Of a stretch of DNA of 64,000 nucleotides, positions 55,968 through 64,000 are shown piece after piece. The stretch comes from Myxacorys almedinensis A (lineage in GTDB: Bacteria > Cyanobacteriota > Cyanobacteriia > Leptolyngbyales > Leptolyngbyaceae): positions 1 to 64,000 of the forward strand of contig NZ_WVIE01000016.1 of NCBI RefSeq assembly GCF_010091945.1, written 5' to 3'. The notes beneath the pieces were generated by a model, which was not told the origin of the DNA, made no database searches, and was given only the letters and a program-made list of their open reading frames with translations. Made by a program: the position numbers and the translations under genes. Numbering within the stretch: the first letter of the stretch is position 1; each line of letters opens with the position of its first letter.

Positions 55968-58040
55968 ATGGCTAGAAAAATCACCCCCCGTCCTTGGCTT
56001 CCCTTCCAGAAGCCAACGTCTGACGTAGAAAATCATCCTGATCAACCTTCTGCTGACGTAGAAAATCATCCTGATCGACCTTCTGCACTTAGTTCAGTGA
56101 TTAGCGATGATCCAGACGTGCCCCCCCCTGGGAAGCCTACCAAAAGCCCTGCGGCGGTGATGGCTCAGGCAGCCTCTATTCGCTCGCGGAAGATGGTGAA
56201 GCAGCTTCGTCCATGGGCGGCGCAGTGGAAGTGGCAACTGATTTGTTTAGCTATCTTGAGCGCGATCGGCGGAACGGGGATCGGGGCATTTATCTGGCTG
56301 TCAAAAGCGCCTCCTGCCGTAGACTGTAAGAAAATCTCTGCGTGGTCTGTTGATTCGGAGCGGCTGTTTTGCGCCCAAGAGGCGGCGGCAACGGGCAAAC
56401 CTGAAGAATTGTTAAATGCGATCGCACTCGCCAAAAACTGGACTCCAGACGATCCGCTCTATGGGCAGGCGCAACTTTTGCTGCAAGATTGGTCAAACGC
56501 CTTGCTGATCGTGGCGCGCGATCGCGTCTTTCAACGAGATATCAAGGGTGGTGTAGCTCTGGCACGCCAAATTCCAGCGACTAGCCCCATCTACAAAGAG
56601 GCTCAAGCCGCGATCGTGCGATGGCAAGAAGAATTTAATAAAGGACAGGTTCTATTTACTAAAATTCAAACAGAGCTTAAGAAACAAAGTTGGGATAAAG
56701 CCTCGCAAAATCTTGCCGAACTGAGCCTGAACACCGATCCTAGCTGGCAAGATCGCATTCCTGAAATTCGCCAGCAAATTAACACAGAAAAGCTCGCCGC
56801 GAAATTATTTCAAGATGCTCAGACCTTTGCTAAAGCGAACCCGCCGGGGCAGTTGGGACGCGCGATCGCCATCGCTGATCCCATCGATCGCAAAACCTAT
56901 GTTTGGACACTGAAAGCCCAAGCAGAAGTCACAAAATGGCGAAACACGATTTTCTCTCTGGCACTCGCCGAGCTAGACAAACCCAACATTGCCGGTGCAA
57001 GTGCGCTGGTTAATTCGATTCCGAAGAGCGTCCAGTTGACCTCTGCAAACGTAGATTTTGTGCGGCTGGTGCGAGGAACCGAAGCCGACACCAGCAAAGA
57101 TTTCTCTGCCCCATCGCTGGAAAAAGCGGCACCCTTGTTGCTAGCCGTGCAACTGGTTCGACAAATTGATAGCAAAAGTCCATTCTACAGCCGTGCTAAA
57201 ACCTTGCTGCCTCGCCTAGAAACCAAACTTCAAGATGTCGTAGCTCTAACGTGGTCGGGGGCGTTGGCAAATATGCAGCAAGTCCCCACGCTGAAAATGG
57301 CTGTTAATCAGGCGAAGCTGATTAAACCTGAGCGCCCTAGTCGGCTGTATGCCCAAACGTTGCTGGCTCAGTGGCAAAAAGAATTGCAGTGGATGGAAGA
57401 CCGCCCCGTGTTGAAGCAAGCGCGGCAGGTGGCAACATCGGGCAAGATAGAGCCGCTACGAGCCGCGATCGCCCTAGCTGGGGTGATCCAGCCGAAGCGC
57501 GCCTTGCGCCAAGAAGCGCAGACCGATATTGCAGACTGGACGGCTCAGATTCAGGTCATTGAAGATACGCCAATTATTAATGAGGCTACTGCGATCGCAC
57601 GCTCCGGCAGGTTAGGGCAAGCGATCGATACGGCGGCAAAGATTCGCCCCGGTCGGGCCTTGTATGGCGAGGCTCAAACCCTGATTTCAGGCTGGGTCTA
57701 CGAGATTCGCCTCACAGAAGACCGCTCTACGATCGCTCAAGCCAATCGGTTGGCAAGCATCGGATCGCTGACTCGGGCGATCGATCTCGCTTCGACCATT
57801 TATGCAGGCAGACCCCTCTATGGCGAGGCGCGAAGTTTGATCTCACAGTGGGCAGTCGAACGAGCAGAAATTTGGCGGCAGCGTGAGCAGTATGTGCCCC
57901 CAAATAATTCCTCGCCTGATTCCTACGAGTCATCCGAAGAGTCAGAAGACGACTCAAGAGAAAATTCTGATGATGACTCTGCTGAGCGCTCTCCTGAGCC
58001 TACCCCGTCTTCTCCTGACGATGCGCCTCCTCCCCCTTAA
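55968..58040 (+). CDS. Repeat-rich membrane-anchored protein of unknown function
   Basis: Protein of 690 residues. The N-terminus holds two 11-residue repeats (DVENHPDQPSA / DVENHPDRPSA, coded by a 33-bp tandem repeat at 56022-56087), then one transmembrane helix (about 90-110: LICLAILSAIGGTGIGAFIW). The rest is periplasmic or cytoplasmic and consists of helical repeats of about 40 residues with the pattern A-AxxxGxxxxAIxLAxxIxxGRxLYxEAQxLIxxW, clearest at 515-640. The tail is acidic and Ser/Pro-rich. This family is common in cyanobacteria, sometimes called a 'chromosome segregation ATPase' without basis; no ATP-binding motif is present. Confidence 0.8.
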   Translation: MARKITPRPWLPFQKPTSDVENHPDQPSADVENHPDRPSALSSVISDDPDVPPPGKPTKSPAAVMAQAASIRSRKMVKQLRPWAAQWKWQLICLAILSAIGGTGIGAFIWLSKAPPAVDCKKISAWSVDSERLFCAQEAAATGKPEELLNAIALAKNWTPDDPLYGQAQLLLQDWSNALLIVARDRVFQRDIKGGVALARQIPATSPIYKEAQAAIVRWQEEFNKGQVLFTKIQTELKKQSWDKASQNLAELSLNTDPSWQDRIPEIRQQINTEKLAAKLFQDAQTFAKANPPGQLGRAIAIADPIDRKTYVWTLKAQAEVTKWRNTIFSLALAELDKPNIAGASALVNSIPKSVQLTSANVDFVRLVRGTEADTSKDFSAPSLEKAAPLLLAVQLVRQIDSKSPFYSRAKTLLPRLETKLQDVVALTWSGALANMQQVPTLKMAVNQAKLIKPERPSRLYAQTLLAQWQKELQWMEDRPVLKQARQVATSGKIEPLRAAIALAGVIQPKRALRQEAQTDIADWTAQIQVIEDTPIINEATAIARSGRLGQAIDTAAKIRPGRALYGEAQTLISGWVYEIRLTEDRSTIAQANRLASIGSLTRAIDLASTIYAGRPLYGEARSLISQWAVERAEIWRQREQYVPPNNSSPDSYESSEESEDDSRENSDDDSAERSPEPTPSSPDDAPPPP

Positions 58041-58301
58041 AATCGTTCGCTGATTGGGTAGGGTTCAGACGGATGAAGCGGGCAATGCCAAAACGTTGGC
58101 TTTCATAAGCGGCTTACCCGTTGCATCGGCGATTTGTTGGCAAGGCGTAAGTCGTCTGTGAGAGAAATTTGGGAAAACGCAAGGCGGCTTTTTAATGTGC
58201 TCTTTTTCATTTGATCGTAGAGATGTGTATACATCGTAGCCCCTCGTTAAACAGGAGAATGAGAAGATTATGATTGGCTTATCATCTCTTGCGATTTCTC
58301 T

Positions 58302-60047
58302 ATGACTACTGCGCCTGCGACAATTCGAGTCATGGTTGTTGATCCCGATCCGGTGTTTCGGGCTGGGTTGGTCAATGGCTTAAGCCGATTGGCAGATTTG
58401 CAGATTGTGGTAGAGGCGGCAAGTCCGGCGATCGCATGGCGGACACTGACCGATGTAACCGAACTTGGCAGAGGCAGCCGCACCCCGATTGACCTGATCA
58501 TCATTGGCTTGGGGTTAGAAGTGTGCCAGTTGCTAAAGACCCAATATCCGCACTTGCCGGTTCTCCTGATTGAGCGGCTCTCTGACGCAGAGTTGCTCAA
58601 GGCGTTTCAGTTGGGAATCGAAGGCTACTGCCCCAAAGGCAGCGCGATCGCCCGGTTTGAGTTTGCCATTCGGGAAGTGGCGGCAGGTCAGCGCTGTTGG
58701 CAGCCAGAAACGCTGGAGCAGTTGTCGCGGGTGGCGTCGCAATCGGCTCAGCCAGGACTGTTTGCGATGATCCGGCAGCATTGGCGATCATCAAGTCTAA
58801 AACAGATTGATGCCGCCATTCAAGACATTAATGCTCAACTGCAATATCCTCGGCGATCGGCGTTAGATCAGGTCTTTCTGGCAGGACGCCGCCGCGAATT
58901 GAAAGCCGCTCGCTGGGTTGCAGAGCGCTTATTTGCCACGCCTCAAATGCCAGCACCCGAATTGCCGCAGCCGATGGAGCAATTGCCAGCATCAACGGCG
59001 ATGAGTAGGGCGCGCCGCCCCTCAGACCGAGCCATAGCTAATCCTTTACGGGATATTGAACCTGTTGAAACGATCGAAACGGCTTCTATCTCCGCGGTTA
59101 GCACGCCGCCTGACTCTAACGGAATTGTGTTTGATCAAATCGCTGCCAAACTGCAATCAAACTTAGAAAACCTCACCGATCTTCCGCTAGAAATCGACAT
59201 TTTAAAGCAGGAAAAAAAGCGCGAATTATTCTTTGTTATCTTGCGACAATTAGAAGCCGTGCTCGATGAATTGCGCTTTTCTCAAGTGCAACTTAACCAA
59301 CTCGGTGAGAAAAAATCTGCAATATTACAAGATGTGTGGCAAGCAGTAGTGATGAATTTTTTTGGGCGTTACTACACGCTAAATCTAAAAAATCGAGATA
59401 TTGAAGTTGTTCCTGCCATTCTTCAAGATGCAGAAACGATCAGAACTGAGCTTTTAGATCCGATTCCACTGGTCACTGATGTTCTTAGCCATCTGCTGTT
59501 TCAAACGCCCTTGACCATTGAGCAAACCGCCTATCAACCTAACACCCCTGAAGCCACCAATCGAACCATTGATCTTCTAGAAAATCTCATTATTCAAATT
59601 GCAAATGCAGTCATTCAGCCCCTACTCAATCGATTTTCTAACCTAGAAACCATCAAACGAGGCTTCTACGATCGGCGTTTGCTGTCAACTCGCGAGATTG
59701 AGCGATTTCGCAATGACTTATCCTGGAGATATCGTGTTGAAAAATATGTTGCCGAACCGAAAGCAATCTTTGAAAGCCGGTATCGGCTATGGGTGCTTTC
59801 TAGCTATGGAATTGAGCGTCTTGCTATTTATTCTCCCCGCAATGAGGAATTAGAAACGTTGTCTGGCGTGCAACTTGCCATGACGCTGGCATTGGAAACA
59901 CGAGATGCGATCGCACCCCGGCTGAGAGCCGCGATCGCGTTTCTAGGGAGTGGCATTGTTTACGTCTTGACCGAGGTGATCGGTCGTGGAATTGGCTTAA
60001 TTGGGCGAGGAATTCTCAAAGGAATTGGGAAATCAGTCCGTGGATAA
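58302..60047 (+). CDS. DUF3685 (Ycf55-like) protein with pseudo-receiver domain
   Basis: Protein of 581 residues. Residues about 8-130 look like a response-regulator receiver (IRVMVVDPDPVFRAGLVNGL; ADLLKAFQLGIEGYCPKGS-like end), but the phospho-acceptor position reads IDLIIIGLGLEV with Gly instead of Asp. A variable linker follows, then a DUF3685 domain from about 290 to the end (LPLEIDILKQEKKRELFFVI, WQAVVMNFFGRYYTLNLKNR, LSSYGIERLAIYSPRNEELE). Red-algal plastids keep the related ycf55. Function unknown; no DNA-binding domain is seen. Confidence 0.85.
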   Translation: MTTAPATIRVMVVDPDPVFRAGLVNGLSRLADLQIVVEAASPAIAWRTLTDVTELGRGSRTPIDLIIIGLGLEVCQLLKTQYPHLPVLLIERLSDAELLKAFQLGIEGYCPKGSAIARFEFAIREVAAGQRCWQPETLEQLSRVASQSAQPGLFAMIRQHWRSSSLKQIDAAIQDINAQLQYPRRSALDQVFLAGRRRELKAARWVAERLFATPQMPAPELPQPMEQLPASTAMSRARRPSDRAIANPLRDIEPVETIETASISAVSTPPDSNGIVFDQIAAKLQSNLENLTDLPLEIDILKQEKKRELFFVILRQLEAVLDELRFSQVQLNQLGEKKSAILQDVWQAVVMNFFGRYYTLNLKNRDIEVVPAILQDAETIRTELLDPIPLVTDVLSHLLFQTPLTIEQTAYQPNTPEATNRTIDLLENLIIQIANAVIQPLLNRFSNLETIKRGFYDRRLLSTREIERFRNDLSWRYRVEKYVAEPKAIFESRYRLWVLSSYGIERLAIYSPRNEELETLSGVQLAMTLALETRDAIAPRLRAAIAFLGSGIVYVLTEVIGRGIGLIGRGILKGIGKSVRG

Positions 60048-60313
60048 GACCCAAACAGCAAGGTTAGAGTTCTAACTGATCAAGAAACCGTCATAATAGA
60101 GCTACTCGAAATGGAAATCGGAAAAGGTCTCTTGGCTCGCCATGCAACTGATGCTAAATTGACTCAAATTGCTGACTTTCTTGTCTTCAATTTATAAATT
60201 AAGTCTGCATTTTCAACTAAAGAGATTAAACTAAGTCTGCAACTTCTGTTTCTATCTGAAGTATTGCCTGAGCAACCCATTACTTTAAAGCTGGTTCATG
60301 TAGGAGCCTCGAC

Positions 60314-61129
60314 ATGCTGGAACTGTTTGGTGCATTCATATTAATTGTGGTTGGCTATTTGCTGGGTGCGGTCAAAATCATTCAGCAGGGAGACACCGCG
60401 ATCGTAGAGCGACTCGGAAAGGCACAGCGAGTGCTGCAACCCGGACCAAATCTGATCATTCCATTCTTCGACACGGTTTTGGTCGAAACAATGCGAGAGC
60501 AGCTTCTAGACATTGAGCCGCAGAATGCCATTACTACAGATAGTGTGCCGATCTCAGTCGATACGGTTGTGTTTTGGCAAATTCGTGATATTGAAAAGGC
60601 ATATTACGAGGTCGAAGATCTAGAAGAATCGCTCAAGCAGTTGGTATTTACAAGTCTTCGCAACGAAATTGGTCAATTGACTCTAGAACAGGTGGTTTCG
60701 CAGCGAAATGACATCAATCAAACCCTCTTGTCTCAACTCGATCAGGCAACACAAAATTGGGGTGTAAAGGTGATTCGGGTAGAGGTGCAAGATATTATTT
60801 TGTCTGACACGATTCGAGAGTCGTTAGAAAAACAGCGGGCAGCGGTCAGCGAAAAGCAGGCAACGTTGGCGAGGACATCCGCCACGGTGCAATCGATCGA
60901 GCAGCTTGCAAGAGCATTGCAGGGGCAGACCAATTCTGAGGAAGTGTTGCGTTATCTCATTGCTAGAGACTATGTGAACGCTAATTTAGAGCTTGGCAAG
61001 AGCGATAACTCCAAAATTTTGTTTATGAATCCGGGGGCGCTCAACGAAGCCATTACAGATTTATTACAGCAACAGCAACATGGAGATAACATATCGCCGA
61101 ATGGTTCTGGAGATACAAATATTAATTAA
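60314..61129 (+). CDS. SPFH/Band 7 (stomatin-like) protein
   Basis: Protein of 271 residues: one N-terminal membrane helix (LELFGAFILIVVGYLLGAVK), then the Band 7 domain (IIQQGDTAIVERLGKAQRVL, QPGPNLIIPFFDTVLVETMR, EQLLDIEPQNAITTDSVPIS, VDTVVFWQIRD) and a coiled-coil (EKQRAAVSEKQATLART). It resembles QmcA/stomatin-type proteins that form ring oligomers at membranes and often protect or guide proteases. The region 60048-60313 upstream holds only a short direct repeat (AAGTCTGCA at two places). Confidence 0.9.
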   Translation: MLELFGAFILIVVGYLLGAVKIIQQGDTAIVERLGKAQRVLQPGPNLIIPFFDTVLVETMREQLLDIEPQNAITTDSVPISVDTVVFWQIRDIEKAYYEVEDLEESLKQLVFTSLRNEIGQLTLEQVVSQRNDINQTLLSQLDQATQNWGVKVIRVEVQDIILSDTIRESLEKQRAAVSEKQATLARTSATVQSIEQLARALQGQTNSEEVLRYLIARDYVNANLELGKSDNSKILFMNPGALNEAITDLLQQQQHGDNISPNGSGDTNIN

Positions 61130-61241
61130 ATAAATCGATTATTTTAAGCTTATAGAAATAGGTCGAGGCATAGCTTTAAAACGTGCTAGATATCACATCT
61201 AGAGTGCCTTCGGAGGTATGTTGGCGCGAATGGCTACCCCC

Positions 61242-62120
61242 TCAAGATCGCCAAATGGCATCTGCTACGCGACACACATCGCGCATTTGTGCCACATCAT
61301 GCACGCGAACGATATCTGCCCCGTTTGCGATCGCGCTGACACAGGCTGCTGCCGTTCCCCAAACTCGCTGTTTTGGATCAGGCTGATTTAGAACGTGACC
61401 AATAAAACTTTTTCGCGAGACTCCGACTAAGATAGGGCAATTCAAGCGCTGAAATTGATCTAGGCATCGCAGAATTTGGAGACTTTGATCATAGGTTTTG
61501 GCAAAGCCGATGCCCGGATCAATCACAATCTGCTTGCGATCGATTCCCGCTGCGATCGCCGCCCGAATCTGTTGATCTAAAAACTGAAGAATTTCTGCGA
61601 TTAAGTCTTGATATTGTGTTAGCGTTTGCATTGTCTTGGGTGTTCCACGCCTGTGCATTAAAACGATGGGAACATTTAACACTGCTGTTGTGTGTAGCAT
61701 TTGCGGATCAAACACCCCGCCAGAAATATCGTTAATGATATCGGCTCCGGCTGCGATCGCGGCGTGGGCAACCTGCGATCGCGTCGTATCAATTGAAATC
61801 GGAGTTTGGGCAAAAAACTGATCCCGGCGCAGCACCTCAATAACCGGAATCACACGCTGGAGTTCTGCTTCAAGCGTTACTTCGTCTGCCTGAGGTCGGG
61901 TCGATTGTCCACCAATATCCAGGATATCTGCACCTTCACTCACCATCTGATGAGCCTGCCTCAGCGCGGCTTCCACTGTGGTAAATTGTCCACCATCGCT
62001 GAAACTGTCCGGCGTCACATTGAGAACGCCCATAAGATAGGTTTGCTGCCCCCACAAGAAGGTGCGCTGAGCGCCATCACGGGGAGTAGAGCCGCGTAAC
62101 GACCCAGAAGATGTTGACAT
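61242..62120 (-). CDS. folP: Dihydropteroate synthase
   Basis: Protein of 292 residues. TIM barrel with the two DHPS signatures GVLNVTPDSFSDGG and ADILDIGGQSTRP, then SIDTTRSQVA, INDISGG, HRRGTPKTMQ, DPGIGFAKT and the C-terminal RVHDVAQMRD. It joins p-aminobenzoate to dihydropterin pyrophosphate in folate synthesis. The first 20 residues (SSGSLRGSTPRDGAQ) are poorly conserved, so the true start could be later. Single gene, convergent with the SPFH gene. Confidence 0.96.
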   Translation of the reverse strand: MSTSSGSLRGSTPRDGAQRTFLWGQQTYLMGVLNVTPDSFSDGGQFTTVEAALRQAHQMVSEGADILDIGGQSTRPQADEVTLEAELQRVIPVIEVLRRDQFFAQTPISIDTTRSQVAHAAIAAGADIINDISGGVFDPQMLHTTAVLNVPIVLMHRRGTPKTMQTLTQYQDLIAEILQFLDQQIRAAIAAGIDRKQIVIDPGIGFAKTYDQSLQILRCLDQFQRLNCPILVGVSRKSFIGHVLNQPDPKQRVWGTAAACVSAIANGADIVRVHDVAQMRDVCRVADAIWRS

Positions 62121-62277
62121 ATGCGCCTCCTAATATTGTGATTTGTCAGCCGTCACAGGTCACTTGCTGAGAGCAATCTCTCACGGGATAGAGCCAGAAC
62201 TACCACATAGGAAGGACGTTGGATACTAGCAAACACGAAACACTAGAAAGCAAATAAACGGTTTGGGAGTAAACGCC

Positions 62278-62553
62278 ATGCTAACTTTGTTTGCCGCTAC
62301 ATTTCCAGAAGCTCCATCTAGTGCGCTATTTAACTGGCAGGGAACCCCTCTAATTATCGGTTCATGTTTGCTTGTATTGTTTATCGCTAGCCGTACAATT
62401 AAATATCCTCAGGTTGGTGCCAGAATGCCACTGCCGTTTTCCAAATCTTTATTCAACAACATTAGTGTTGCTGGATTTTTAGCATCCATGAGTTTCGGTC
62501 ATGTGATCGGTTTTCTGTTGACGCTAGCGATCGCGAATACAGGTCTGAAGTAA
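62278..62553 (+). CDS. psaK: Photosystem I reaction centre subunit PsaK
   Basis: Protein of 91 residues from ATG 62278 (MLTLFAATFPEAPSSALFNW); TTG 62263 is in frame but GGGAG at 62265-62269 is a good ribosome site for the ATG. Two membrane helices (LIIGSCLLVLFIASRTIKY and FLASMSFGHVIGFLLTLAIA) with the PsaK marks NNISVAGFLASMSFGHVIG. It binds chlorophyll at the edge of photosystem I. A stem-loop follows at 62574. Confidence 0.95.
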   Translation: MLTLFAATFPEAPSSALFNWQGTPLIIGSCLLVLFIASRTIKYPQVGARMPLPFSKSLFNNISVAGFLASMSFGHVIGFLLTLAIANTGLK

Positions 62554-62573
62554 TTCTTATACACTAAGCTAGG

Positions 62574-62599
62574 GCAGGGATATCCTCTAGTATCCCTGC
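62574..62599 (+). terminator. Stem-loop after psaK
   Basis: GCAGGGATA (62574-62582) and TATCCCTGC (62591-62599) form a perfect 9-bp stem with an 8-nt loop, 21 bp after the psaK stop. No T-run follows, so it may act as an mRNA 3' end stabiliser rather than a classical terminator. Confidence 0.5.
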
Positions 62600-62688
62600 T
62601 GTGGAGCAATCCTGAACAAACAAAGCAAAAAAAAGAACGGATAAATCAATGGCTTGACAGCTTGTAGCGCATCGTGAAAACACGTTTC

Positions 62689-64000
62689 TTACAGCGGTCG
62701 ATAAACTCGGTAATTAATATTTGGAAAAATATTGTCGATCGTTTCGACCTTTTCTAGCCAACCCGAATCGACTTTGCCAATATTGAGATCTTCGTAGAGT
62801 TTATTGAAGCGCTGGAGATGCGATCGCGTTCTTCTCACCGCATACGGAACCATCGTCCCCGTCCGCATAATAAATGCCCAGTCCGACGATTGCGCCAACA
62901 GCACCTCTCTCGCGGCTTGGTTCAAGGCTCGCCATTCCAACTCATCCGCTGGTTCGCGTTTGCCTAGCTCGATCATCCGCTCTGCGGCTTTGTGCAAGTG
63001 TGGATAAATCCAAGCGTTCGTATCATTGAGCCAGTATTCATGAAAGCCCTTATAGCCCCAGCTTGACTGGGAGGGGCGGCAAACTTGCTGAGTCGGCTCT
63101 GCCTTCAAGTAATCTGCCAGGTGGGTCATCGCAAACGTGTCTTGATCAAACCAAGACTTGCGGAACAAATAGTCGATAAACCATGGACCCTCATACCACC
63201 AGTGACCAAAAAGCTCTGCGTCATAAGGCGAAACCACGAGGGGTGGACGATGCATCATGCCGTAGAGGTTCTCAATTTGCCGCTCTCGGTTATACATAAA
63301 GTTTGCGGCATTCTCGGCAGCCTTTTCCTTCGCCCAGTATGGATCGTAGAGTTGCTTGTCTGACAGACCCAGCCCTTTTCCAGTGATCCGATGATATTTG
63401 ATGCCCACATTCTTACGCTGACCGTTGGGCATAATGTAAGGCTTAATGTATTCGTACTCGGCATCCCAGCCCAGATCGCGGTAAAACTCCCGATACTCTA
63501 CCGAGCCAGGATACCCCACTTCCGATGACCAAACCTGCTGCGACGATTCATGATCTCGCCCAAAGGCGGCAACCCCCGACTCGGTGAAAATCGGCGCATA
63601 GCTGCCAAAGCGAGGACGAGGACGGGCGTAGAGAATGCCGTGCCCATCGGTCAGAAAATAGCGCAACCCAGCGTCAGCAACCATGCGTTCTACCCCTTCG
63701 TAGTAAGCGCATTCTGGTAGCCAGATTCCTTTGGGTGGGCGTCCAAAGGTCTCTTCGTAGTGCTCGCACGCCACCTGAAGCTGTGCCCAGACGGCTTGCG
63801 GATACATCTTCATCAGTGGCAAATATCCATGCGTCGCGCCACAGGTAATAATCTCAAGATTGCCGCTATCCAGGAACTGCTTGAAGGCTTTGATCAAGTT
63901 GCGATCGTACTTCTCCCAGGTCTGTCGCACCCCGTTAAACTCTTTAGCATAGTGTTCTGCCAAATACTTCATGTGCCCGTTGTGGGCGTGGCGCTCGACT
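62689..64000 (-). CDS. Glycoside hydrolase family 57 1,4-alpha-glucan branching enzyme, 5' end off right edge
   Basis: A frame of 437 codons open to the window edge (first visible residues VERHAHNGHMKYLAEHYAKE). It matches the second half of GH57 branching enzymes (DUF1957): ITCGATHGYLPLM, the nucleophile Glu in GIWLPECAYYEG, the acid/base Asp in VVSPYDAELFGHWWYEGPWF, and the C-terminal helical domain ending VYRPL. The N-terminal barrel part (about 90 residues) lies beyond base 64000. The enzyme introduces alpha-1,6 branches in glycogen. Confidence 0.93.
   Translation of the reverse strand, partial: VERHAHNGHMKYLAEHYAKEFNGVRQTWEKYDRNLIKAFKQFLDSGNLEIITCGATHGYLPLMKMYPQAVWAQLQVACEHYEETFGRPPKGIWLPECAYYEGVERMVADAGLRYFLTDGHGILYARPRPRFGSYAPIFTESGVAAFGRDHESSQQVWSSEVGYPGSVEYREFYRDLGWDAEYEYIKPYIMPNGQRKNVGIKYHRITGKGLGLSDKQLYDPYWAKEKAAENAANFMYNRERQIENLYGMMHRPPLVVSPYDAELFGHWWYEGPWFIDYLFRKSWFDQDTFAMTHLADYLKAEPTQQVCRPSQSSWGYKGFHEYWLNDTNAWIYPHLHKAAERMIELGKREPADELEWRALNQAAREVLLAQSSDWAFIMRTGTMVPYAVRRTRSHLQRFNKLYEDLNIGKVDSGWLEKVETIDNIFPNINYRVYRPL

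Overview
The window is chromosomal DNA of a cyanobacterium, most likely a filamentous Leptolyngbya-type strain. The evidence is the very frequent HIP1 octamer GCGATCGC and its GCGATCG derivatives, genes for photosystem subunits (psb30/ycf12, psbY, psaK, a photosystem II S4 protein), cytochrome c6 (petJ), and many families confined to cyanobacteria or plastids (Tab2/DUF1092, DUF3685/Ycf55, DUF2808, TIGR02652). Species assignment is inference; no rRNA is present.

Region 1 (1-13.2 kb) is an accessory iron/siderophore region. An IS630-type transposase runs off the left edge and abuts a FAAL-ACP-ketosynthase gene that stops right after its KS domain, as if the insertion cut a longer polyketide synthase. 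Divergent from it is an operon-like run: AMIN-type TonB-dependent receptor, FecB/FhuD-like binding lipoprotein, MFS transporter, sucrase/ferredoxin-like protein. It is followed by a second set of iron-uptake genes in clear decay: frameshifted FecCD permease, AraC-type regulator with an internal stop, binding protein broken by a 17-bp tandem duplication, and a broken DUF1636 gene. Two internal deletion joints and a perfect 18-bp hairpin lie among them.

Region 2 (13.2-34.4 kb) is mostly housekeeping: a divergent ClpC; a BlaR-type protease and BlaI-type repressor (PetP/PetR-like) divergent from petJ; SpoIID/LytB, HdeD, GlyQ, Uma2, PSII S4, PmbA/TldE, Tab2, an S1-domain protein, BrkB/YihY, MnmA and SPOR proteins; a gene-poor 1.2 kb stretch with terminator-like hairpins; and a two-component pair.

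Region 3 (34.5-48 kb) holds psb30, one of two MITE-like repeat copies, a divergent ExbD-ExbB / TonB locus with a candidate Fur box (which could energise the receptor of region 1), an AAA+ ATPase, VOC protein, gamma-carbonic anhydrase-like protein, psbY, DUF2808, a split TMEM165/GDT1-type transporter pair, YkgJ, an initiator tRNA gene and a DUF697-like GTPase.

Region 4 (48-64 kb) carries gltB-gltD (GOGAT), a [2Fe-2S] ferredoxin, a FurC/PerR-type repressor, a repeat-rich membrane protein, a DUF3685 protein with a pseudo-receiver domain, an SPFH protein, folP, psaK, and a GH57 glucan branching enzyme that runs off the right edge.

No CRISPR array, prophage, rRNA or complete insertion sequence was seen. 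The most unusual features are the interrupted FAAL-PKS in a siderophore setting, the adjacent decaying iron-uptake locus, the TonB with its domain in mid-protein, the PetRP-petJ neighbourhood and the inverted MITE-like pair.
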